A stretch of DNA of 64,000 bases, from positions 1 to 64,000 of the forward strand of contig URXX01000001.1 of the NCBI GenBank assembly GCA_900551895.1, in the 5' to 3' direction. Both the position numbers and the translations under genes were made by a program. Below the pieces are notes generated by a model. That model was not told the origin of the DNA. It saw only the letters and a list, made by a program, of their open reading frames with translations, and did not search any database. The stretch comes from an uncultured Lachnospiraceae bacterium. Its GTDB lineage: Bacteria > Bacillota > Clostridia > Lachnospirales > Lachnospiraceae. Shown in pieces: positions 40,805 through 48,090 of this stretch; position 1 is the first letter of the stretch; each line of letters opens with the position of its first letter.

Positions 40805-42379
40805 ATGGCATTATATCACTTCAATTTGAGACAGATCAGCAGGAATAAAGGACAATCTGCCATAGCAAGCGCTGCATATCGTTCCGGAGAAAAACTGTAT
40901 AGCACCTATTACGGAGAACCCAGCGATTATACAAGGAAGGGCGGTGTGGTTTTGGCAGAAATTCATCTTCCGGAACATGCGCCTGCATGTTATTCTGACC
41001 GTCAGACGCTTTGGAATGCGGTGGAGTGGGGAGAGAAGAATAAAGGGGCGCAGCTGGCACACAGTTTCGAAATTACTTTTATGAATGAATTTTCCATGGA
41101 AGAGAATATCGAGCTGGGGCGAAGATTTGTGGAAGAACAGCTGGTGGCAAGAGGCATGATTGCCGATTTCTGTGTCCATAATCCGAAGAAGAAAGAAGGG
41201 GAAGAGCCGAATCCACATATGCACATCATGGTTCCCATCCGTCCGCTGAATCCGGACGGGACGTGGGGCGTGAAGCAGAAAAAAGAACCGGTACTGGATG
41301 AGAACGGAGAGCCGATTTTAGGGAAGCGTGGAAAACCAAAGATGCGGGCTGTTCCCACAACGGACTGGAGCAGTAAGGAAACACTCCTTGCCATGCGGAA
41401 AGCATGGGCAGATATGAATAACGAGTTGTTTGCACAGAAGGGACTTTCTGCTCGGATTTCAGAAGAATCATATGAGGCGAGGGGGATCGATCGGATTCCA
41501 ATGGTACATGAGGGACCGAATATTCGAGCAATGGAAGAAAAAGGCATTCATACAGTCTTGGGGGATTTGAATCGAATGATACGTTGGGCAAACAGATTGC
41601 TGGAAAGAACAAAAGGCTATTTGGATTGGCTTTTTGGATTAAAGGAGAAGTTGAAGTTTGATCAGTCTTTGCTAAAGGAATCCATGTATGAACCGAATCT
41701 TGCTGGCTATCTGCAACAGTATTGTGATTATCGAAATGTAAATGCAGAGAAATTTCAGTACGGAACGGAAAAGGCGAAAAGATTTAATCTGAAGGAATTT
41801 GCCGATGCAATCTGTTTTCTGCAGACACAGAAACTGGAAACACCGGACGATCTTCAAAAGAAAATCGAAGCTCTGTCAGAAGAACTTCAGGAGGTCAGAA
41901 ACGAACTGAAAAGTACGCGGGCATCCGTCAAAGAAGCAGAAGGGTATCTCAAAGATTATCAGACATACAAGACGTTGGAGCCTGTTTTTGAGGAGTTGAA
42001 TAAGAAATGGTTTGGAAAAAAGAAGTATCAGGAAAGCCATGCTAAGGAACTGCGACAGTTTTATGCAGTTCGTCGTAAATTAAAAGAGTCTTTGGAGAAA
42101 ACAGATACAAGTGCTTTTAATCCGAAAAATTGGGAAAAGCTGGCAGAAAAATATAGAGAACAGGAAGAACTATTTTCTGATCGAAAGAAGATGTTGGAAG
42201 AGGAATTGAAGCCTTTGGAGAAGATTCGGAAATGCGTAGATTATGTATCAAGTTATCACATCATAAAAGAAATAGAAACACCAGAGCCGGAGTTGAAGCA
42301 ACAAGAAGAAAAATGGCAGGTGAAAGAGCAAGATCAACTTGATAAGAAGAAAAAGAAGAAACATGAGATGGAGATTTAA
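40805..42379 (+). CDS. MobA/MobL-family relaxase (MOBQ)
   Basis: A 524-residue relaxase. The N-terminal domain has the likely catalytic tyrosine in SAAYRSGEKLYS (Y25), a histidine triad part in VHNPKK and NPHMHIMVPIR (H138, H140), and the conserved IPTTDWSSKETLL-type segment near 185. The C-terminal half is coiled coil (about 350-520) and replaces the primase seen in RSF1010 MobA; a separate primase gene follows. It nicks the element at oriT and leads the strand into a recipient through a helper's secretion channel. It overlaps nothing upstream (start at the base after the previous stop). Confidence 0.92.
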   Translation: MALYHFNLRQISRNKGQSAIASAAYRSGEKLYSTYYGEPSDYTRKGGVVLAEIHLPEHAPACYSDRQTLWNAVEWGEKNKGAQLAHSFEITFMNEFSMEENIELGRRFVEEQLVARGMIADFCVHNPKKKEGEEPNPHMHIMVPIRPLNPDGTWGVKQKKEPVLDENGEPILGKRGKPKMRAVPTTDWSSKETLLAMRKAWADMNNELFAQKGLSARISEESYEARGIDRIPMVHEGPNIRAMEEKGIHTVLGDLNRMIRWANRLLERTKGYLDWLFGLKEKLKFDQSLLKESMYEPNLAGYLQQYCDYRNVNAEKFQYGTEKAKRFNLKEFADAICFLQTQKLETPDDLQKKIEALSEELQEVRNELKSTRASVKEAEGYLKDYQTYKTLEPVFEELNKKWFGKKKYQESHAKELRQFYAVRRKLKESLEKTDTSAFNPKNWEKLAEKYREQEELFSDRKKMLEEELKPLEKIRKCVDYVSSYHIIKEIETPEPELKQQEEKWQVKEQDQLDKKKKKKHEMEI

Positions 42380-42392
42380 CAGGAGGAGACAG

Positions 42393-44291
42393 ATGAAGCA
42401 ATATACAAAGGAACAGATAGACAGAGCAAATGAGACGGAACTTGTGCCGTTTCTGATGAGTTTGGGAGAACGGTTTAAAAAGAGTGGGAAAGAATTTCGA
42501 TGGACAACACATGACAGCGTAACGATAAACAGAAATCAATGGTTTCGATTCAGTAATAATACAGGCGGTGGACCGGTGGATTTTCTCATGGAGTTTTATG
42601 GGAAATCCTTTCCGGAAGCGGTGGAGATGCTGCTGGGAGAATCGGGAGAAAACACATCAAGGACTTCCGGCAAGTGGGAGGAAGGCAGTCATATTGCCTA
42701 CCCCCTCCCCAAGCCGGAACTGAAACTGCCGGAAAGAAATGAGGATTGCAAAAGAGTAAGAGAATATCTGATAGATAAGAGAAAGTTATCGGAAGAGATT
42801 GTTGACTGTATGATTGCAGAGGGCAAAATCTATGAGAGTAGAGATTATCATAACGTAGTTTTTATTGGACATGACAAGGAAGGAAACGTAAGGAATGCCA
42901 GCGTGCGAGGGACGGAAGGAAACTACCGGGGAGAGGTATCAGGTTCTGAGAAAGCGTTTGGATTTGGACATCACGGTACAGATGAAACTTTATTTGTATT
43001 TGAAGCGCCGATTGATTTACTTTCTTTTCTGACCGCCTTACCGAAAAACTGGAAACGACATAATTACATTTCATTAGGCGGTGTCAGCGGAAAGGCGCTC
43101 GTGCAGTTTCTGACAGATTATAAAGAAGTTCGGAAGGTCTATCTTTGTTTGGATAATGATGAAGCAGGAAACGGAGCTTGTGAAAAACTGATGGCTCTTG
43201 TTCCAGAAAAAGTTCATGTCATTCGGTTGAAACCGAAAAAGAAGGATTGGAACAAATGTCTGGTGGAAGGATTGAATCTGAAAGAGATGGCAGAGCAGAT
43301 TGTTCTCAGAAATACAGAAGAACCATTGGTTCCGGTAATGAAGATGTCAGATATCGAGGAAAAGGTCGTGCAATGGTTGTGGTACTCTTTTATTCCTTTT
43401 GGAAAAGTGACTCTCATTCAGGGGAATCCGGGGAAGGGAAAAACATGGCTTGCGATGGCGCTGGCTGCTTATTGCACCAACAGAAAGGAACTTCCAAACG
43501 CACTTCCGATAGAACCTTTCAATGTGTTTTATCAGACGGCGGAGGATGGTGTGGGAGATACTATCAAACCAAGACTGGCAAAATGTGGGGCGGATATGAC
43601 AAGGGTACGGTTTATCAATGAGGAAGAAAAACAACTCTCCATGACAGATGAACGGATTGAAAAGGCAATCCGGCAGAATCATGTAAGGTTGATGATCATG
43701 GATCCGATTCAGGCATATCTGGGAGCCAATGTGGATATGAATCGAGCAAATGAGATACGTCCGCTGTTTCGGAATCTCAGTAATATCGCAGAGAGGACGG
43801 GCTGTGCCATTGTCTTGATTGGGCATTTGAACAAGGCATCAGGCAGTCAAAGTGATTATAGGACATTGGGGTCGGTAGATATTGCGGCGGCAGTAAGAAG
43901 CATTCTGTTTGTGGAAAAGGTGGAGAAAGAAAAAAATCAAGATATCCGAGTAGTGTATCAGCAGAAGGATTCCCTTGCAAAGAAAGAAAATCCGGTGGCT
44001 TTTTCACTAAGTGAAGAGGGATTAACATGGCTTGGCGAATATGATATTTCCATCGAAGATCTGCTTGCAGGAAATACTGGAACGAAGAAAGAAACCAAAC
44101 TGGAGAAAGCACAGAAGCTGATTCTGGATTTGCTGAACAAACGGAAAGTGATGTGTTTGGAAGAACTGGAATCAGAACTTCGTGCTTATGGAATTTCAGC
44201 AAGAACCGGAAGAGATGCGAGGAAACAGTTGGAAGACGGGTTGATTTATGATTGGTGCCAGAGCCGGAAGACGATAGCTTTGAAAGAATAA
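42393..44291 (+). CDS. TOPRIM primase / RepA-like helicase fusion
   Basis: A 632-residue replication protein. The N-terminal CHC2-like fold (RWTTHDSVTINRNQWFRFSNNTGGGPVDFLMEF) has no obvious zinc cysteines. TOPRIM is next (FVFEAPIDLLSFL with Glu, VYLCLDNDEAG with the DxD pair). Then comes a RecA/RepA-type ATPase (AAA_25) with Walker A GNPGKGKTW and Walker B LMIMDPIQAYLG, and a C-terminal winged-helix-like end. It likely primes and unwinds element DNA for replication after excision or transfer. The start is ATG 42393 behind AGGAGGAGAC. The longer frame from 42339 overlaps the relaxase with a basic tail and is rejected. Confidence 0.85.
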   Translation: MKQYTKEQIDRANETELVPFLMSLGERFKKSGKEFRWTTHDSVTINRNQWFRFSNNTGGGPVDFLMEFYGKSFPEAVEMLLGESGENTSRTSGKWEEGSHIAYPLPKPELKLPERNEDCKRVREYLIDKRKLSEEIVDCMIAEGKIYESRDYHNVVFIGHDKEGNVRNASVRGTEGNYRGEVSGSEKAFGFGHHGTDETLFVFEAPIDLLSFLTALPKNWKRHNYISLGGVSGKALVQFLTDYKEVRKVYLCLDNDEAGNGACEKLMALVPEKVHVIRLKPKKKDWNKCLVEGLNLKEMAEQIVLRNTEEPLVPVMKMSDIEEKVVQWLWYSFIPFGKVTLIQGNPGKGKTWLAMALAAYCTNRKELPNALPIEPFNVFYQTAEDGVGDTIKPRLAKCGADMTRVRFINEEEKQLSMTDERIEKAIRQNHVRLMIMDPIQAYLGANVDMNRANEIRPLFRNLSNIAERTGCAIVLIGHLNKASGSQSDYRTLGSVDIAAAVRSILFVEKVEKEKNQDIRVVYQQKDSLAKKENPVAFSLSEEGLTWLGEYDISIEDLLAGNTGTKKETKLEKAQKLILDLLNKRKVMCLEELESELRAYGISARTGRDARKQLEDGLIYDWCQSRKTIALKE

Positions 44292-44297
44292 AAAGGA

Positions 44298-44365
44298 TGA
44301 CATTGGCAAAGAAGTACATTGGCATTGGCAGCTCTTATAGAGCCCTTTGCCAGCCGCCAATGTCA
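44298..44365 (+). promoter_or_regulatory. Long hairpin between primase and xis
   Basis: Outer stem TGACATTGGC (44298-44307) with GCCAATGTCA (44356-44365), perfect over 10 bp, enclosing a nested GGCA...TGCC stem and CTCT/AGAG tip. No T-run follows, so it is not a standard terminator. It may regulate xis/int expression. Confidence 0.55.
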
Positions 44366-44415
44366 AAGTGATTTGGAATAGATGAAGATAAATGATGACA
44401 GGAGGAATGGTGTAT

Positions 44416-44613
44416 ATGAAAAATGAAGTCCCGATTTGGGAGAAAAGTAATTTGACGATAGAAGAGGCAGCGGAATACAGTAATATTGGTCAAAACAGAA
44501 TCAGTAATCTTTTGAAAGAACCAAGGTGTCCGTTTGTACTTTATGTAGGAACCAAAAAACTTGTAAAGAGAAAAGAATTTGAGAAATTTATTTCAGAGAG
44601 TGTGGAGATATAG
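44416..44613 (+). CDS. Excisionase (Xis-type MerR-like HTH)
   Basis: A 65-residue protein with a winged-helix/HTH pattern: WEKSNLTIEEAAEYSNIGQNRISNLLKEPRCPFVLYVGTKKLVKRKEFEKFI. It resembles Tn916-type excisionases that bend element ends and favour excision. ATG 44416 is chosen because AGGAGG (44400-44405) lies 10 nt upstream; the ATGs at 44392, 44395 and 44407 precede or overlap that site. It sits 98 bp before the integrase gene, the usual xis-int order. Confidence 0.85.
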   Translation: MKNEVPIWEKSNLTIEEAAEYSNIGQNRISNLLKEPRCPFVLYVGTKKLVKRKEFEKFISESVEI

Positions 44614-44640
44614 AAATGTGGCAGAATTTGAAACTGAATA

Positions 44641-44669
44641 TTCACAAAGATATCATGGTATGGTACAAT
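44641..44669 (+). promoter_or_regulatory. Probable integrase promoter
   Basis: TTCACA (44641-44646), 17 nt, TACAAT (44664-44669), 43 nt before the integrase ATG. Confidence 0.5.
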
Positions 44670-44711
44670 ATAAGTTACTGTATTAGGGCTTCTTGAGAAA
44701 GGAGCTAAAAT

Positions 44712-45842
44712 ATGGGGAAAGATTTAAAAGGCAAAGAGCTTGGTGTGGGTATAACTCAAGAAAAGACAGGGTTATATTCCGCAAGATATGTGGATCGGTT
44801 TGGCAAAAGGAAACATAAGCGGTTCAAGAAACTACAGGAGTGTAGAGCATGGCTTGCAGAGGCAGTTTACATAGATGAGCACAGCGATATTTCGATGCCC
44901 TCGGATATGTTGGTTGACAATTGGTTTGATTACTGGATTGGGATAAAAAAGAAAACAGTCCGCCCCAATACTGTTCGTAATTATACGGAAAGATATATAA
45001 GGAATATCAAACCTGTAATTGGAAACATGCCTCTGGCAGATGTAAAACCTCTTCATTGTCAAAAAATATTTTATGATATGGCAGATCAGGATTATCGTGT
45101 CTCTACGATATATCAGACAAGGATTACGCTATATAATATGCTTGAATATGCGAAAGAAAATGAAGTGTTATACAGTAATCCTTGTAAAAGGTCAGTAAAA
45201 AGCGATATGGGAAAGCCGTCTGAGAAGAAGGTTGCTTTAACAAAAGACATACAGAAAATATTTTTAAAATATGTAGAAGGACAGAGCTATGAAAATCAGT
45301 ATCGATTTATTTTACAAACCGGATTGAGGACAGGCGAACTGATAGGATTGAAGTGGGAAGATGTTGATTTTAAAGCCAGAACAATCCAGATTCGCAGAAG
45401 TATGGAATATCGTTATAGTGCAAAGGAGTGGCGTGTTGGAGAGCCGAAGAGTAAATCTGGCTATCGTACAGTACCTTTGACAAAAGAAGCGGTTGCCATA
45501 CTGAAAAAACAAAAAGATAAAAATCAAAGGATTTCAGAAATTCCAGAAGAGTGGAAAGAATTTGTGTTCTTATGCAGAAAAGGGACTCCGGTCAAGAATA
45601 GCACATATGATTCTTCGTTGTTTAAAATATGTGATAAGGCACAAATTCCGAGATTCTCCATGCACATCTTAAGACATACATTTGCAACTAGATGTATTGA
45701 AGCGGGAATGAAGCCAAAAACACTTCAGATGTTATTAGGGCATTCGAATATTGGAATTACAATGAATTTGTATGTTCATACTACCGAAGAAGAAAAGAAA
45801 AAAGAAATCGACCTGGTAGCAGAAGCGCTTATGGCAATGTGA
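44712..45842 (+). CDS. int: Tyrosine site-specific integrase
   Basis: A 376-residue recombinase. An N-terminal arm-binding domain (KTGLYSARYVDRFGKRKHKRF) is followed by a SAM-like core-binding domain (90-175) and the catalytic domain. The catalytic residues are R206 (TGLRTGEL), H318 and R321 (HILRH), H in LGHS and nucleophile Y354 (MNLYVH). It is intact. The gene ends 82 bp before attR, and its stop directly abuts arm-type repeats. The insertion site is the 5' end of ychF, a protein gene rather than the more common tRNA. RBS AAAGGAG. Confidence 0.95.
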   Translation: MGKDLKGKELGVGITQEKTGLYSARYVDRFGKRKHKRFKKLQECRAWLAEAVYIDEHSDISMPSDMLVDNWFDYWIGIKKKTVRPNTVRNYTERYIRNIKPVIGNMPLADVKPLHCQKIFYDMADQDYRVSTIYQTRITLYNMLEYAKENEVLYSNPCKRSVKSDMGKPSEKKVALTKDIQKIFLKYVEGQSYENQYRFILQTGLRTGELIGLKWEDVDFKARTIQIRRSMEYRYSAKEWRVGEPKSKSGYRTVPLTKEAVAILKKQKDKNQRISEIPEEWKEFVFLCRKGTPVKNSTYDSSLFKICDKAQIPRFSMHILRHTFATRCIEAGMKPKTLQMLLGHSNIGITMNLYVHTTEEEKKKEIDLVAEALMAM

Positions 45843-45862
45843 TGGCCCACTAAATGGCCCAC
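45842..45862 (+). repeat. Integrase arm-type repeats, right end
   Basis: ATGGCCCAC at 45842-45850 and 45854-45862, 12-nt period, the same motif and orientation as at the two left-type ends (31921 and 33329). Confidence 0.6.
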
Positions 45863-45923
45863 CTATAAAAGTAAGTGTTCTGAAAACCCTTGAAATCAAA
45901 GGATTTATAGGAGGAAATAGAAA

Positions 45924-45942
45924 AAATGAAATTAGGTATCGT
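45924..45942 (+). repeat. attR core at the ychF start
   Basis: AAATGAAATTAGGTATCGT, the second copy of the 19-nt direct repeat. The ATG inside it is the ychF start codon. The preceding element DNA supplies AGGAGGAAATAG as a new ribosome site. Confidence 0.88.
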
Positions 45943-47023
45943 GGGATTACCAAATGTGGGAAAAAGTACATTATTTAATTCCCTCACAAAAGCAGGAGCA
46001 GAATCAGCAAACTATCCGTTCTGTACAATTGATCCAAATGTCGGCGTTGTAACCGTACCGGATAAACGATTAGATGTTTTGGGAGAAATGTACCATACGA
46101 AAAAAATTGTTCCTGCTGCTATCGAGTTCGTAGATATTGCGGGACTTGTAAAAGGTGCGTCAAAAGGAGAAGGACTCGGTAATCAGTTTTTGGCAAATAT
46201 CCGTGAAGTAGATGCGATTGTACACGTTGTACGGTGTTTTGAGGATAGCAATATTGTCCATGTGGACGGAAGTATTGCACCTCTTCGTGATATCGAAACA
46301 ATTAATTTGGAATTGATTTTCTCTGATATTGAAATTTTGGAAAGAAGAATTGCGAAAGCAGTGAAAGTGGCAAGAAACGATAAGACTGTCGCAAAAGAGT
46401 TGGCGCTTTTAGAACGATTGAAAGCGTATTTGGAAGACGGAAACATGGCACGCAGTTTTGAAACGGAAGATGATGACGAATTAGAATGGCTTGAAAGTTA
46501 TAATCTTCTCACATATAAACCAGTTATTTTTGCCGCAAATGTGTCTGAAGATGATTTGGCAAATGACGCTGCGGACAATGAGGGAGTATGTGCAGTCCGT
46601 GAATATGCAAAGAAAGAAAACTGTGAAGTGTTTGTTGTGTGCGCACAGATTGAGCAGGAAATTGCAGAGTTAGATGATGATGAAAAGAAGATGTTCTTAG
46701 AAGATTTAGGCTTAGAAGAATCAGGATTGGAAAAATTAATCCGTGCAAGTTACAGTCTTCTCGGTTTAATCAGTTATTTAACGGCGGGAGAACCTGAAGT
46801 TCGAGCATGGACAATTAAAAAAGGAACAAAAGCGCCGCAGGCAGCGGGAAAAATTCACACTGACTTTGAACGTGGATTTATCCGTGCAGAGATTGTAAGT
46901 TATGATGACTTAATGGAATGCGGAACATACACTGCTGCAAAAGAAAAAGGTCTTGTTCGTTTAGAGGGGAAAGAATACGTTGTAAAAGACGGAGATATTA
47001 TTTTATTTAGATTTAATGTATAA
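45926..47023 (+). CDS. ychF: Redox-responsive ATPase/GTPase YchF (Obg-like)
   Basis: A 365-residue P-loop protein of the Obg family that binds ATP preferentially and associates with ribosomes. Visible features are G1 GLPNVGKST, G3-type DIAGLVKGASKGEGLGNQFL, an altered G4 region (FAANVSEDD), the coiled-coil insertion (about 130-190) and the C-terminal TGS-like domain (GEPEVRAWTIKKGTKAPQAAGKIHTDFERGFIRAEI). The coding sequence is whole because the att repeat restores the first codons. Transcription must now come from element sequences or read-through, since the original upstream region is 14 kb away. Confidence 0.96.
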   Translation: MKLGIVGLPNVGKSTLFNSLTKAGAESANYPFCTIDPNVGVVTVPDKRLDVLGEMYHTKKIVPAAIEFVDIAGLVKGASKGEGLGNQFLANIREVDAIVHVVRCFEDSNIVHVDGSIAPLRDIETINLELIFSDIEILERRIAKAVKVARNDKTVAKELALLERLKAYLEDGNMARSFETEDDDELEWLESYNLLTYKPVIFAANVSEDDLANDAADNEGVCAVREYAKKENCEVFVVCAQIEQEIAELDDDEKKMFLEDLGLEESGLEKLIRASYSLLGLISYLTAGEPEVRAWTIKKGTKAPQAAGKIHTDFERGFIRAEIVSYDDLMECGTYTAAKEKGLVRLEGKEYVVKDGDIILFRFNV

Positions 47024-47044
47024 AAGATAAGTGGGGGAAAGAGT

Positions 47045-47962
47045 ATGAATAAGATGATTAATTTCCCTAATTTACATATTCATTGGGGAAATGTAGGGCG
47101 AAAAGTGGAGTTGTTTGGTGTAGAAACAACATATTTTGGAATTCTGCTCGGAGTGGCAATTTTGATTGGAATAGTCCTTACGATGTGGCTTGCCCACAGA
47201 AGCGGACAAGAAGCGGAAGAGTATTTAAACCTTTCTGTATTCGTTGTCATTGCCGGTATAATCGGAGCGAGATTGTATTATGTGCTTTTTGGCTTTGAAC
47301 AGTTTAAGGGGCATTGGACAAAAATATTTAATCTCCGTTCGGGAGGTTTGGCGTTTTACGGTGCGTTGATAGCGGGAGTGATTGCAGTATTTGTCTACTG
47401 TAAAAGACAGGGACTTATTGTTTGGAAAGTGTTGGATACAATCGTTCCGGCTCTACTTATCGGACAAATTTTAGGAAAACTGGGGAATTTCTTTAACAGG
47501 GAGGCTTTCGGAGAATATACGGACGGTCTTTTTGCCATGCAACTGCCGATTGATTCGGTCAGAGCGGTGGATGTGACGGAGAAAATGCGTCAGAATGTAG
47601 AAAAAATAGACGGTGTTAATATGATTCAAGTTAGCCCGTCATTTCTATATGAAATTATACTCTGTCTGCTTATTTTGATCGGACTCCTTATTTATAGAAG
47701 ATTTGAGGTGTACAAAGGGGAAATTTTCCTTCTATACATTATCAGTTACGGTGCAGGCAGGTTTTTCATTGAAATGGGAAGAGTGGACAAATTGAGAACG
47801 CTTATTTTTAAACTGCCGGTATCTCAGGTAGTGGCTGTTGTATCGGTTATTATAGCGATGATACTCCTTGCTGTTACTTATAAATCGGGGAATGGACAGG
47901 GAAGAGGATTTTTCCGAACGAAATCTAAAAAGAAAAAAATGAAATTAAAATTTTCAAAATAA
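47045..47962 (+). CDS. lgt: Prolipoprotein diacylglyceryl transferase
   Basis: A 305-residue membrane enzyme attaching diacylglycerol to the lipobox cysteine of prelipoproteins. About seven hydrophobic segments are present. The Lgt signature is seen as IIGARLYYVLF, GGLAFYGALIAG, GKLGNFFNREAFGEYT and SFLYEIILCLLI, with GAGRFFIEMGRVD near the end. A basic C-terminal tail follows (RTKSKKKKMKLKFSK). The ATG is preceded by GGGGAAAGAG. It lies 21 bp after ychF, probably co-transcribed, and has a strong terminator downstream. Confidence 0.95.
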   Translation: MNKMINFPNLHIHWGNVGRKVELFGVETTYFGILLGVAILIGIVLTMWLAHRSGQEAEEYLNLSVFVVIAGIIGARLYYVLFGFEQFKGHWTKIFNLRSGGLAFYGALIAGVIAVFVYCKRQGLIVWKVLDTIVPALLIGQILGKLGNFFNREAFGEYTDGLFAMQLPIDSVRAVDVTEKMRQNVEKIDGVNMIQVSPSFLYEIILCLLILIGLLIYRRFEVYKGEIFLLYIISYGAGRFFIEMGRVDKLRTLIFKLPVSQVVAVVSVIIAMILLAVTYKSGNGQGRGFFRTKSKKKKMKLKFSK

Positions 47963-47964
47963 AC

Positions 47965-48025
47965 AAAAGTCCGGTGATTATTGATTGTTTTCTAAAAGGA
48001 ACAAATAATCACTAGACTTTTATTT
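47965..48025 (+). terminator. Terminator after lgt
   Basis: A long stem AAAAGTC..GTGATTATT..TTGTT (47965-47989) with AACAAATAATCAC..GACTTTT (48000-48021), then T-rich sequence. Confidence 0.8.
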
Positions 48026-48041
48026 TTTATGGGCTTATAAT
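48013..48041 (+). promoter_or_regulatory. Promoter of the PFOR gene
   Basis: TAGACT (48013-48018), 17 nt, perfect TATAAT (48036-48041), about 50 nt before the start codon. Confidence 0.65.
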
Positions 48042-48090
48042 ATAAATATATGTGAAAATTTAACATAAAAATTTGAAGGAGGACAAACCA

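Larger units (their letters stand above)
31754..45942 (+). mobile_element. Composite integrative mobilizable element in the ychF start codon
   Basis: 14.2 kb bounded by the 19-nt att repeat. The integrase at 44,712 lies next to the right end, as usual for site-specific elements. A third att-like site at 33,182 divides it into a 1.43-kb toxin-antitoxin segment and a 12.8-kb mobilizable element. The larger part has SSB, MobA/MobL relaxase, primase/helicase, Xis and integrase but no conjugation (type IV secretion) genes, so transfer would need a helper. Cargo genes are defence- or stability-related. Confidence 0.88.

Noticed and set aside
41002..41547. 181-codon antisense frame inside the relaxase gene
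   Set aside because: It lies wholly opposite a well-supported gene with strong family motifs and has a low-complexity composition expected of an antisense shadow.
42339..42392. Longer N-terminus of the primase/helicase
   Set aside because: The extra residues (MIRRKRRNMRWRF...) come from the relaxase gene's end in another frame. A strong AGGAGGAGAC site precedes the ATG at 42393.
44298..44365. Hairpin as a rho-independent terminator
   Set aside because: The stem is good but no T-run follows, so it was kept as an unexplained regulatory structure instead.
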